A stretch of 64,000 bases of DNA from Tubulanus polymorphus (GCF_964204645.1 NC_134025.1:4221001-4285000), one strand, 5' to 3'; shown: positions 53,907-64,000, counted from the first letter of the stretch. A program made the numbers and translations. The notes: generated by a model from the letters alone, not told the origin.

Positions 53907-54777
53907 TGTGGTTATAATCCTAAGTACGATAAATTCATCAATATTCTTTTCTTATAGGATTAATTTCCTAAGTAAGAATTTGTCTACAGCGTTAAATATT
54001 TCAAAAATGAACTAACTTAACTCGAAACTAACCTCACAAATGTGTGGATACAGGTAAGATAATTACCACATAAGTAAATGAAAAATTACGTTACCTTTAA
54101 CCACTGAAAGTGGATCTCTATACGAAATGTACTGAAGGAAACTGTTTGTGACCTGGGAAAGTAGACTGAAATATCGTTGTTTTGATCGGGCAAAGATCAA
54201 ATAGACGAAGATATCGATCGGGTCTGACCGGCCTCAGATTATCAAGTGTCCTCGCCAACTTGGTCAACCGCTTATCAAAACACGGTCAAAATTACGCATC
54301 GCTGCTCTCGGGCGGATTTGGACCGTGTCGACTGTTTCGCCCGACACGGTTGAATTTTAAAGTGCCATTTTATTTTTTCTCTATCAAAATTTGACGTTGT
54401 TACTTCCACAAGGTGAAAAACGTTCCAAAAGGGCACTTTTAAAGAAAAAAGGGACATGGCTAAGGCAGAAAAAGGGCATATATAATATCCTTTCCAAAAA
54501 GGCACATTTAAAAAGAAAGGCACATGGGCGTCACAAAAAAAAATGGAAAAAGGGCATATATTTTCCTATCCAAAAGTACTAAAGGGTGCAATCTCCTGGA
54601 TAATGATGATTGAAAACTCAGATATATGTTAGTTAGAACAGTGGATTTGATTGAGATGATTCTGTGTGTTGCATGTGTATGTTTTAACTTTAGACAAATG
54701 AATAAATCACATTATGTTTCTTGACTGAATGTCTCTCAGAGAGGCTCAGAAACGCAATTAGTTTTTCTTTCGTTCAA
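53907..54777. other. SLC46 5' flank, then repeat-bearing intergenic DNA
   Basis: 5' region of the SLC46 gene, a nine-base-stem hairpin at 54322-54350 (ACCGTGTCG inverted) and a tandem repeat at 54423-54590. No coding exon from here to the window end. Confidence 0.5.
54423..54590. repeat. Degenerate tandem repeat, 69-77 bp unit
   Basis: Units beginning TTCCAAAA at 54423 and 54492 and a partial third at about 54567 share AAAAGGGCATATAT and GGCAC(A/T)TTTA phrases. Purine-rich, non-coding. Confidence 0.7.
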
Positions 54778-55123
54778 AATCCAAGGCATCTTCACCCGTC
54801 AAGGGATTCGAACCCACTACGCTAAAGCTGTTCCCCGAACCCCTTGACCTCACGAGTCGTTGGAGTCGTTACTAGCCGACCAGAATCCGGTCGTACCAAT
54901 CACAGCGCTTGTAACAAACCGACAGTAGACTTCTGTTGGTTTTCCCGTTAAATGGACCAATCAGCGAACGTTTTACCGAACAAAGAAGTATTTTGCAAAT
55001 CGATATATGACGTCATGCGCAACAGCGCCAGTAATGAAATCACGCTTCATGAGGCCAGGGGGCTGGTGGAAGCGAGTTCGGGAGTGATACTGGACCCCTG
55101 GCAAGCGAGGATGAATCCAAGGC
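54778..55123. mobile_element. 326-bp insertion between 10-bp direct repeats, with tRNA-like part
   Basis: AATCCAAGGC at 54778-54787 recurs at 55114-55123 as a probable target-site duplication. The enclosed ends are weakly similar when inverted (TCTTCACCCGTCAAGGG; TCATCCTCGCTTGCCAGGGG). Near the left end, the minus strand has a perfect pol III B box (GGTTCGAATCC), directly preceded by an A-box-like TAGCGTAGTGG, with GTCAAGG/CCTTGAC flanks pairing over 51 nt. That is too short for a real tRNA. Confidence 0.5.
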
Positions 55124-56181
55124 GCACATAATGAGAGCTATGTTTTATGCGTGGTCCGGCCATCAGATACGTGCGGGTTGTGTGCCTGGTATCAGTTTCA
55201 AATTAAATCCCCGAACACACTATGCGATTTTCGCTGCGAATTTATCGCACAGCGCAGAGAGGACACACCTACGTATGCGATCAGCTGTTGGCGACCTTAT
55301 GCGGAGTTTGGGGTCATGTGATCAGAGATGGCTGGGTCCAAAAAACTTAAAATTGTTGTTGTTGTTGCTCGTCATTGATTGGTTCGATGCGAGTGGTTTG
55401 GCGAAATTCGCATCTCACGGACACACTGTGCGAAAATATTCGCTGCGATTAAATTCGCCGCGAAAATATCAAACATGTTTGATCGGTGCGATTTTCGCAT
55501 GCGACGGATCGCACGTGAAAATCGCCTGCAGCTGACCGAACACACCAGGGGCGGATCTAGGCCCAAATTCAAGGTGTAGCACTCATTCAAGAGGGTACCT
55601 GTCCGGATTTGTATTACCACGACGAGGCGAGCACCGAAGGTACGAAGCCACCAAGGTTAGAATCAGTTAAAAATTTGAAACCCAAAAAATACCCTTGTCT
55701 GAATTTCAGGCAATAACAAAGCACTTTTAGTATTCATTGCAATTTGAATGTGCCCCTTTTTGAATGTGATAGTTATTTAGTCATATTTTTGAGCCGACTA
55801 TTTTTTAGCCCTTTTGAGTCGTGCCCTGTCAGAGCTCTTCAGCACGGTAATGTGATTGAATGCGCCCTCATTTTGGAGATTAATTCTGCCCATAACAGGA
55901 TTTTTCAAATTAACGTGCTCTTTTTCGCAACATAACATACCCTTTATGGCAATATAACGAACGTGGCTTTTGGCAATTGATTCAATATAGTGTACCCTTT
56001 TTGGCAATAAAGAAGTTTCCAGTTTCTAGGCGCCATTTTGTGGCGGTCCCTCGAGGTCCCCATTGTTGCGATAATTTGCGCTCATTTTTAAAACATAAGT
56101 TTAGATTGAATATCATATAGTTCTGCAGTTCCTTGCTCGATTAACTTAATTTATACACCATTTTAAAGGAAATGAAATGCA

Positions 56182-57590
56182 GATATTTGTTGGCGATTCT
56201 TGGAATTTTTGAATGCAACAATTAAGAACAGTGACGATGTGAAACCAAGGACCGCATATCTTAACCGCGCGTAAAAGAAATCGCAATATTTATTGATTTT
56301 GAAATATCTAAGTATATCTTGAAGCTATATTTCCACAGAGGTTAAAGAGGGTTATTTGCAGTTTAAGCCTGCGTTGAATTTTTTTGAATATCTTTCCCGA
56401 CGACTGATCTGTACCCGCTATAGTTTGAGATTACGCGCAAAAGGGGTCTCCCACTGCGCACCGCCATTTCACTGAACATTGAGATTTGTGAAAAGAAATC
56501 TTTAAATGCAATTTGATTTCTTCACTTTTTCCATGGGGATATTTTGAGATTATAATCCGTATCTTGTTTGTACTGTACATTTTGGCGGGGGCAATTAGTT
56601 TAGCTGGTTTCGGGATCCGGTTTGTCCTGCTTTGAAGTTTGAACGGCCCAGTTGGGGAATTGTCGCCATGCAGCCCGTCCAGCCTAGCGCCGATTTTGTG
56701 TTCGGTGAAATCATGGGCCCAAAACGTTTTAGAGTCCATGGTGAAATGTGCCAGTCAATTTAAACGCTTAGGACATATTTCAACACATATCTCTCTCCGG
56801 TAATCCCTCATCCTGGGATCATACGACGAATTTACTGAATCTCAACCTTTTTGCTGGAAAACATCGACCAGATTACCTGACTGATATAAAATATCAATAT
56901 TATATTTAAAGGGGATCCTGTCCCCCATGTGATATTCTGTTTTAGGGGCTGAACGTCCAGTTGAGCTACTAAAAGCTGCGCCGCGTATTCAAAAATATAT
57001 AAAATTTTAGATTTTGTTCTAGTGTCCATCCATGAGTGGAACATTCTGTTGAAAAGCAAATTAGGCTCTCAACTAGGCCACCTATGCAACCAACACAGAA
57101 CGTCCCCACTCTTACAAGAAATCCTTCAATTTCCCATCGCTACAAAACTCGAATTCCTCAAAGCACTCAAAGTCCATTTTTAAACATACGAAAATGAAGG
57201 TAATATATAACCATAAGAAGCAATATTAATGATATCAAACCAGTATAAAATCTTATTTATGCGATTTTTTTTCGTAAATCTCAATGTTCGGTGAAATGGC
57301 GGTGCGCAGTGGGAGACCCCTTATGCGCGTAATCTCAAACTCAAGCGGGTACAGATCAGTCTTCAAGAAAGATATTCAAAAAATTTTAAAGCAGGCCTAA
57401 ACTGCAAATAACCCTCTTTAACCTCTGTGAAAATTGGAAATATAGCTTCAAGATATACTTAGATATTTCAAAATTAATGAATATTGGGATTTCATTTACG
57501 CGCGGTTAAGATATATGCGGTCCTTGGTTTCATATCGTTACTGTTCTCAATTGTTGCGTTCAAAAAATCCAAGAATTACCAACAAATATC
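56182..57590. mobile_element. Fold-back element C with about 320-bp inverted arms
   Basis: 56182-56500 and 57261-57590 are inverted copies with only scattered mismatches and short indels. Shared words in order: GATATTTGTTGG, ACCGCATATCTTAACCGCGCG (split by small differences), CTGATCTGTACCCGCT, GGGGTCTCCCACTGCGCACC, GAACATTGAGATTT. The 760-bp middle has no recognisable protein. Long arms and a non-coding core fit a fold-back or MULE-type non-autonomous element. Confidence 0.75.
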
Positions 57591-58262
57591 AAATTTAAAT
57601 TGGCCATCGATGGATCATTCTAACTAATATCTATATATTAGAACCATTTTGAATAGTCTAAAGTACACAAATAATGATTTAGAGTCGGGTCTTAGGTTTA
57701 GTGACACCTATATATAATATACTAAACCTAAGACCCATAAACCTAAGACCCCCAAATATCTCGTCTTCGAACCATCTGAGCTGCTACTTCATGCGGTATC
57801 GCAAAGAGGTTATGTTTGGCCACCTTTTATCTATTTTTTGTTTGTTTCCATGAAACCTTTTATTAGCAAAATAACTCGGAAAGTTATGAATGGATTTCTG
57901 TAAAATAGGTTTACACATGAACAGTTGATTCCTCTAAAGTTAAAATGGTTCTAATATAGAGATATTAGTTAAAATGATCCATCGATGGCCTATTTAAATT
58001 TGGTTCATTTATCAGAGACGAGATATTTGGGGGTCTTAGGTTTAGTATATTATATATAGGTGTCATTAACCACAAGACCCCTTAACCTAAGACCCGACTC
58101 TAAAAGCATTTTGTGTACGTACTTTCAAAATGGTTCTAATATATAGATATTAGTTAAAATGATCCGTCGATGGCCTATTTAAATTTGGTTTATTTATCAG
58201 AGACGTGATATTTGAGGGTCTCAGGTTTAGTATATTATATATAGGTTTCACTAAACCAAACC
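57591..58262. repeat. Satellite-like repeat D: one inverted, two direct copies
   Basis: A unit of about 170-195 bp (GGTTCTAATATATAGATATT, GATCCATCGATGGCC, GGGGTCTTAGGTTTAG, TATATTATATATAGG) occurs in direct orientation from about 57940 and again from about 58125, and inverted at about 57595-57775. Inside, GGGTCTTAGGTTTAGT at 57687-57702 pairs perfectly with ACTAAACCTAAGACCC at 57721-57736. Confidence 0.75.
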
Positions 58263-58460
58263 TAACGGGTCTTGGGTTGTGACACCTGGCCGGACGGCGT
58301 TTTCATGAGAATCTTTTGAAAAGGGCACTTGACAAATTCAAGGGGTCGCACGTGCTGCAGGTGCAACCCCCTGTATCCGGCCCTGCACACTATGCAAATT
58401 TCTCTGCGAAATCTGTAATCGCAGACGCTATGCGAATAAAATCGCATAGTGTGTTCAGGG

Positions 58461-59632
58461 CTTAAATACAATTGCGAGACCTAATTAAGCTTAGTTCCAA
58501 GTTGCTATAGGATTTAAGAAATGGCTGGCTGTTCACTAAGGCAAACCTGCAACCAATGTAACAATTTAGAACTAGTCTTAAGATGTAAATCCAAGTTGTT
58601 ATAAAAGATCACTTTGTAACAACTTAGAACTAGTCTTAAGAAAGATGTAAATCCAAACTTGTTAAAGATAACTTGGATTTAAGCAATGGATGGCTGTTCA
58701 CTAAGGCCAACTGCAACCAATGTATATACATGTAACAACTTGGGACTAATCTTAAGATTGAAGGTTGCGTTTAAGACTTACTTAAGTTTGACTAAACATA
58801 AACCTCTGTTCTATGGTCTAAACTACAATGGATAACATCGGATCCAGAGTTTTGGAGGGAGTTGACATAAAAAAAAACTTGAGCGGATCACGTGATTGAA
58901 TCACCACAGATCGCGCTGAATAAACAACACAACACATTAATAAATGCATTTATTCAGGTTTACAAAATAGATTCTGGGATTTCAGTTTTTTGTGAACTTG
59001 TTCTACAACACCAGGGGCCAGTTGCATAGTCATGGCTTAGACTTCAGACCAAACTAAGACCAGTCTTACGATCTAAGACCACTTTTGGACTTAAGTCACG
59101 ACTGCAATCAGCCAGCTGTATACAATCTCTAATTCTATAAATGACAACCACGTTTTGATTGATGAGAGTTAAAATAAAAAATTAGTATTTATTTTATTAG
59201 AGATGAGATAGAAGCGATTGTGCAAGAGGTTTAGAGGTGATCGTGCAAGATATTTTATCAAAACATGGCTGTAACTGATAGGATTAAAGAACGGTGACAA
59301 TGACTGTTCTCAAGTTCATTCACAAACAGAAAATCTATCATACAATCATACTGGCAATCTGTTATCGCCATTGGTTATTTCAGGTCATCTGGCAATACGT
59401 CATCCCTGGTAGTTGGTAAATTGGTCATCCCTGGTCTTCTGCAGGTAATTGGTCATCTCCTAACAGGTTAAAACAAAATGTAGAATCATTAACGATACAA
59501 GCTGGTCAGCCAATCTAGTCTGGTAAGACGCAGCTCCAAACTCAAACAGTTACCGAGAAGCCGAAACCGAGTTGAACTAAAGACCCAACGTCACCTGACC
59601 TCCTTCAGAGCGGGCAATCTGTGATTGGATAG
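58461..59632. other. Intergenic, repeat fragments
   Basis: No gene. At 58500-58790 a block containing TAACAACTTAG(G)ACTA, CTTAAGA and TGGCTGTTCACTAAGG is repeated about three times at 80-130 bp spacing. The AAGACCAGTCTTA motif at 59070 resembles the tandem array at 62.9 kb. Confidence 0.45.
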
Positions 59633-59795
59633 GGGGTCATTCATTTATTACGTACGCATTGGGAGAGGGGGGGTCAGTGCAATTGCGTATTGTAATGCTT
59701 AATGTATATGAAAAAATGGCCGATTTTGCGTACAGAGGGGGAAGGGGGGGTTGAAAATTTCATATCTTATGCGTACGTAATAAATGAATGATCCC
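59633..59795. mobile_element. 163-bp MITE, TCATTCATTTATTACGTACGCA ends
   Basis: GGGGTCATTCATTTATTACG at the left is inverted at the right with one difference (GGGATCATTC...), and both continue TACGCA. TAG stands directly outside both ends, a possible 3-bp target duplication. The centre has G-runs on both sides. Elements with this kind of end are widespread in animal genomes; I do not assign a superfamily. Confidence 0.7.
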
Positions 59796-59831
59796 TAGGA
59801 CTGATTGCCTCCTCAGGATGCACACTGCTAC

Positions 59832-59850
59832 TGAGGAGGAGGCAGAACTA

Positions 59851-59885
<35 letters not shown>

Positions 59886-59966
59886 GGCGGCAGAACTAGA
59901 TGATGATGATGATGATGATGATGAGGCAGAACTAGATGATGATGATGATGATGATGATGAGGAGGC
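59832..59966. repeat. Compound (GAT)n repeat
   Basis: Three runs of 7-10 GAT triplets separated by GAGGC(GGC)AGAACTA. All frames stay open (Asp or Ser runs), but there is no splice or homology support for coding. Confidence 0.9.
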
Positions 59967-61189
59967 ATCGATAAACATGTAATACATACCGTTAATGTGT
60001 GTAGCTGACTGGGAAAATCAGTTCTATATCAGATTCTACTTCTCCCCAGCAATGATTGACACTGAAATGAAAATAACAGATTCTTCAATTTATCAAATTC
60101 ATGAAATAAACTGTTGAAATTCTGTTGTCATACACATACCAGTTATCGTGTGGAGTTGAAAATGTTCAGGACCAGAATTCAGTTTATCTCCTAAAAGATT
60201 TAAACAAATTGGAGAATCATTAACTAAGAAATAAGTGTTTCAGATAAACTGTTATTGAATTAGTCTCTGTCAACATACGTCACATGTCTGAATAAACCAG
60301 TGGAATCGGTAGATTCATCCTGTACCGTTCACATTATAATGATGAACACTGAACTGAAAAAACAAGTTCTTAATGACATCAATTTATCAGATTCTATTAC
60401 AGGAAACCATGAAATATATTGATGGGGGAGTTGATACATGTTCAGGATCAGAATTCAGTTTATCTTCTAACAAACTACAACAAAATGTAGAATCATTATA
60501 CAGTTATTGAATTTGTCTCCTGCAAGTAACTGTATCCATCTTCAGCTCACTTCACACACAGCTATAGATCAGAGTTCCTTACAGCGACCACTGAATCAAC
60601 CTTATCGTAACAACTGAAATAATGATAACACATTCTATTTATGAATACGTATGAAGCACATCTGAAACCAAAGTGATAAAAAAAAGAAAGTTGTAAAATG
60701 TTTTCTGACGCAGTTTGATTTGTGTCAGATTATAAACTGGAGAAGTTTCACTCATTGTTTCAGTCTAATAGAGTTATAACTGATGTACATGTAACACTGA
60801 CTGTGTAACACTGCAGTCATTTATTCACTTATTCCTCCTCAGTTTGAAGAATGTTTGTTCTCTCATCTTCATTAGCGATAAGAATCATTCTCATCCGTGT
60901 AACTACAACATCGTAACATTTCTACTTATTCAATCATAGAGGGAATGAGTAGTATGGCGCTTGGGTATGGAATGGGAAAGGGTATGGGAGTTGACACGTT
61001 AGGGTAGGATAGGACATTGTGATAAGGTAAGATCAGGTTGGATGATGCAGGGTTGTTTGATATGGCTGGATTAGATGATCAGTTTGATATAGAACTGTTT
61101 GAGGTGGGTGTATGTGGTAGTGTACGATGTATAGTTAGGGAGGTGTATGATAACGGATTGAAAGGTTACTGGTAGAGGGCGGTACAGGT
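59967..61189. other. Intergenic with degenerate repeated segments
   Basis: Segments around 59455, 60150-60270 and 60430-60530 share phrases such as GAATTCAGTTTATCT, CAAAATGTAGAATCATTA and ATGTTCAGGA(C/T)CAGAAT at about 260-bp spacing. From 60955 a G- and T-rich strand bias begins. No gene seen. Confidence 0.45.
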
Positions 61190-61322
61190 GTGATGCTGGT
61201 ATGGTATGTATAGGTTGGGGCGGTGTGTGTAGTGTTAAGGATAGGGTAAGGTACAGTTAGAGTATATGAAAGTCTAAGTTTGGGTAATGTGGGGTCAGGA
61301 TGTTCGGTGTTGTTGAGGTGAG
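61190..61322. repeat. Left arm of 2.2-kb inverted repeat
   Basis: G-rich strand. It matches the reverse complement of 63252-63390 with few mismatches: TGGTATGGTATGTATA, GGCGGTGTGTGTAG, GTACAGTTAGAG, TTTGGGTAATG, GGGGTCAGGATGTT, TGTTGAGGTGAGG. Confidence 0.8.
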
Positions 61323-61889
61323 GTCGGGGGTGGTGTCTGTGGAAGGTTGGGAGGTACGTGATGTGATATAAGGGGTGGAGCTAGGACAGTACGGGGTGTG
61401 ATGAGTGATTGATGGGATCGGTCCATCTGTCCATCACCTCCAGGCCGCTCCCTTTAGACATCTCAATGCTTCTCCAACCCTCCCAATCCCTCAAACTACT
61501 CCTTAATTCCATGTGAAATACTAGGAGACGATACCTGCAAGATATTGAATATTAAGACACCATCAAAACAATGATAAATCAGTAACAGTATTTTACATGT
61601 GTGTCACATGATTCATTTTAACAAGTTGATGATTCATGAAGCAAATGACGGCAAAATCTTCTGATTCACAAATATCTGAATAGTTTATACCCGACTACAA
61701 GCTTTACAAATAGCAAACTGATGAGACTCTGAACCCACAATAAAATTCAAGATTTTCTGTGAATTATTTCTTATACATATCACGTTACGCGCAGTGATAC
61801 ATGAAACTCAGCCTCTCTCACTCTCACTCACTCACTCACTCTCATTACCTTTCTTATTTGCCATTTTTTGCAAACATTTTTAAGCACGT

Positions 61890-62100
61890 GAGGTAGGAAT
61901 AGACCACTGCCCGCACTCTAAGCCAGCAGTGGACTACCCTTCGGAACCCACTTTTGTGCTTGGTGGCTTTAAGCTCACCTTTTTTGAGTCGAGGTAGGAA
62001 TAGACCCCTGCCCGCCATCTAGGCCAGCAGGACACTAAACCTTCGAATTGCTCTCGGACCCCACTCTTTATATTTTTTCTTTTTTTTGAGTCGAGGTAGG
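61890..62100. repeat. 101-bp tandem repeat, two copies plus start of a third
   Basis: GAGGTAGGAATAGACC begins units at 61890 and 61991, and GAGGTAGG begins a third at 62093. Both full units carry CTGCCCGC, GCCAGCAG and CTTCG before a T-rich end. Confidence 0.8.
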
Positions 62101-62130
62101 GACTCTTTTCATGTTCTTTCTTTTTCTTAT

Positions 62131-62132
<2 letters not shown>

Positions 62133-62168
<36 letters not shown>
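62133..62168. repeat. (CT)n microsatellite
   Basis: About 18 CT units, directly after the 101-bp repeat. Confidence 0.9.
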
Positions 62169-62175
<7 letters not shown>

Positions 62176-62889
62176 CTTGCTATGTATCAGTAGCACCCAG
62201 CAGTAAGTGTATATATATATAGGAAATATAGTAATTGAACTGGGTTTAAATCCATCTCAATCAGTGCTTTTAAAACCAGTAGTAAAAGGCAGCAGTTCAC
62301 TATAGTCGATCACAATCATATCATTGTTTGATGATATTGTTTAATTGCAGTGACATTTGTTCCATGAAACAAGTTTCAATTTCTAAATGAATTGATGAAT
62401 TCAATTCTAAATAGCATCATTCTCCATGTACCTCATATAGAGATTTTGGAATGGTAAGCGCGGGAAGGAGGTAAAGAAGGTAATGCCAGTCTGGACCGGA
62501 CCACTTTCTCTGAATCACATTAGCCTACCCCAACATCACCCAGGCTGTACTGTCCTATCACCATCCATGTCACCATTTCCAGACATATATACCAGACGAA
62601 ATAAGACAAAAACAGAATTCTATCTGGAGATTTCTATCTAAAGAAGTTATTGGGGGGGGGGGGAACTTTCTCCTGGTGAGTGAAACGCTAAGAGCATCAC
62701 TCACCATTGTTCAAAGCACAAACTGTGGCTCCATCTATTACCCCCTACGTAATCAATGACTCATGAAATGAGTCCGACTCTAATCAAATAATCCTAGGTC
62801 AACTGGATCATACGGATCAGACCTGAATCCATTTTTCCAAATTTGCCACTCAGTCTTTTTGATTTTTGGTTCTAACTGATTTTGCTTCT

Positions 62890-63145
62890 AACAATAATCT
62901 AACAGCCTAAGACCAGTCTACGCTCATTTTGGTTCTATAGCCAATCTAACAACTTAAGACCAGTCTAAACTCATTTTGGTTCAATAGCCAATCTAACAAC
63001 AACTTAAGACCAGTCTAAACTCATTTTGGTTCTATAGCCAATCTTACAACTTAAGACCAGGCTAAGACCATTTAAGCTCTTTAGCTAATCTTACAACTTA
63101 AGATTAGGCAAAGACCATTTAAGTTCTTTAGCCAATCTAACAAGA
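62890..63145. repeat. 47-bp tandem array, five copies
   Basis: AAGACCAGTCTA-type words start at 62909, 62956, 63006, 63053 and 63100 (periods 47, 50, 47, 47). The unit contains ACTCATTTTGGTTCTATAG then CCAATCTAACAACTT. The last two copies are more diverged. Confidence 0.85.
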
Positions 63146-63251
63146 CTGGTCTAACGATTTTAAAAGCCCATTTTCTTAGGTATAACTCAAAAAATAATTT
63201 TCCAAATTTGCCACTTGGACACTTGACATGGATAAATTCTACTGAATTCAC

Positions 63252-63390
63252 CCTCACCTCAACAACACCAAACATCCTGACCCCGCATTACCCAAACTTA
63301 CACTTTCATATTCCTCTAACTGTACCTTTAGCCTTAACACTCTACACACACCGCCCCCTACCTTATACATACCATACCAACATCACTACT
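63252..63390. repeat. Right arm of 2.2-kb inverted repeat
   Basis: C-rich strand, reverse complement of 61190-61322. Confidence 0.8.
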
Positions 63391-63738
63391 ACACATCCTC
63401 ACTCGCCAGGGTCTGGTTGCCTACCGCTGAAACTCACAAACACTGATCAAACTTGCAACTGCGTGGCTCATGCCAGTCGCTAGGTCCATAGCGCGTACAT
63501 CGACAGCAACTGAGATGTGTTATCTAGCAAATATTCTCAAGGGGATCTTAAGTCATGTGACTCATTGCTTTGTTTTAGTCAGTTACAACCATGTGTTTTT
63601 GATTATAGAGTGTTCACATCGCCGGATATGACAGTAACTGAGTATAACTAGTTGCTCCAAAGTTGAACATGGGCAACTGGCTAGAACTGGAGATAGATGG
63701 ACACTAGTCACTGTGTCAATGTAGGCTAGGCTTTAGAC

Positions 63739-64000
63739 CACTGCCGGAGGTCGGGCGGGTGGAGAGTGGGTTGCCGTGTGGGCAGACAGGTCACTGCCGG
63801 AGGTCGGGCGGGTGGAGAGTGGGTGGGTTGCCATGTGGGCAGACAGGTCACTGCCAGGGGTCGGGCGGGTGGAGAGTGGGTGGGTTGTCGTGTGGGCAGA
63901 CAGGTCACTGCCAGGGGTCGGGTGGGTGGAGAGTGGGTGGGTTGTCGTGTGGGCAGACAGGTCACTGCCAGGGGTCGGGTGGGTGGAGAGTGGGTGGGTT
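63739..64000. repeat. 57-bp minisatellite, runs off the window
   Basis: Units start at 63739, 63792, 63849, 63906 and 63963 (periods 53, 57, 57, 57). The unit is GC-rich: CACTGCC(G/A)G(A/G)GGTCGGG, GGGTGGAGAGTGGG, GTGTGGGCAGACAGGT. Since 57 is a multiple of 3, long frames stay open without being genes. Confidence 0.92.

Larger units (their letters stand above)
55546..58385. mobile_element. Nested element B, hAT-like termini
   Basis: The left end CAGGGGCGGATCTAGG and inverted right end CAGGGCCGGATACAGG are of the hAT type. Insertion split the A terminus: GAACACAC ends at 55545 and CACACTATGC resumes at 58386, so CACAC is duplicated (5 bp; hAT normally gives 8). 2,840 bp with no transposase-like reading frame. 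It contains element C and satellite D. Confidence 0.55.
55210..58460. mobile_element. Outer element A, GAACACACTATGCG termini
   Basis: The 19-bp GAACACACTATGCGATTTT near 55213 is perfectly inverted near 58430-58456. The outer flanks both contain TTAAAT, a possible target duplication. The left part (to 55545) is rich in GCGATTTT/AAAATCGC words. The right part (58386-58460) is itself a 75-bp hairpin (CACACTATGC...GCATAGTGTG), so A may be two neighbouring MITE copies rather than one element. It is interrupted by element B. Confidence 0.55.
61323..63251. other. Spacer between inverted arms
   Basis: Non-coding. It holds the 101-bp tandem repeat (61890-62100), a (CT)n tract (62133-62168), twelve Gs at 62652-62663 and the 47-bp array (62890-63145). 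No open frame with family features. Confidence 0.5.

Noticed and set aside
54788-54870. tRNA gene on the minus strand
   Set aside because: B box and a 7-bp acceptor-like pairing exist, but only 51 nt lie between the pairing halves and no anticodon arm can form.
56431-56739. 102-codon open frame inside the fold-back element
   Set aside because: Starts in the core and runs into the inverted arm; no transposase or other domain recognised.
59788-59982. Open frame for an Asp-rich (or, on the other strand, Ser-rich) peptide
   Set aside because: It is only the GAT microsatellite read in frame; no splice sites, conservation or flanking coding sequence.
63726-63965. 79-codon open frame with a Pro/Thr-rich repeated peptide
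   Set aside because: The repeat unit is 57 bp, a multiple of three, so frames remain open by chance.
61800-64000. CRISPR-like array of short repeats
   Set aside because: Repeats are contiguous tandem units without unique spacers, and the genome is animal.

Overview
The window is nuclear DNA of an invertebrate animal. It is AT-rich, its genes are split by short GT-AG introns, it carries many small non-coding DNA-transposon relics and microsatellites, and every gene I can name belongs to a family shared across bilaterians. I infer a marine invertebrate, perhaps a lophotrochozoan, but the sequence alone does not fix the phylum. I rebuilt 13 protein-coding genes by hand. I required each splice junction to have GT/AG ends, kept the reading frame across it, and checked the protein against what I know of the family. 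No database search was possible.

Layout. 1-1055: last six exons of DHTKD1 (+). 2045-2704: RNASEH2C (-). 3352-3944: unrecognised small membrane protein (+). 6855-13626: reticulon with two alternative first exons (-). 15087-20402: HOOK-domain coiled-coil protein of the CCDC88/girdin type (-). 21063-25209: CFAP36 (+). 29176-33380: PPP4R3/SMEK (-). 34418-35921: RDH13 (+). 36427-38277: a second retinol-dehydrogenase-like SDR, an inverted duplicate of RDH13 (-). 38975-44511: an AGO-clade Argonaute with an RG-rich N-terminus (+). 46502-48332: TMEM179-like protein (-). 48586-51082: ataxin-3 without polyglutamine (+). 51961-53906: SLC46-type transporter (-). From 53907 to the end I find no gene, only nested transposon relics, inverted repeats, satellites and microsatellites.

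Organisation. Strands alternate almost perfectly, giving five head-to-head gene pairs 254-1038 bp apart between start codons, and convergent pairs in between. The block reticulon / CCDC88 / CFAP36 / PPP4R3, with ataxin-3 further along, matches gene neighbourhoods on human 2p16 and 14q32, so it looks like an ancient bilaterian linkage group. The genes do not form one pathway. Themes are RNA and genome handling (Argonaute, RNase H2C), mitochondrial metabolism (DHTKD1, RDH13), ER shape (reticulon), cilia and cytoskeleton (CFAP36, CCDC88), and ubiquitin or phosphatase regulation (ataxin-3, PPP4R3).

I found no clearly new multi-gene system. The points most worth a second look are the conserved gene block, the Argonaute, the inverted SDR duplication, and the layered mobile-element region at 54.8-58.5 kb.
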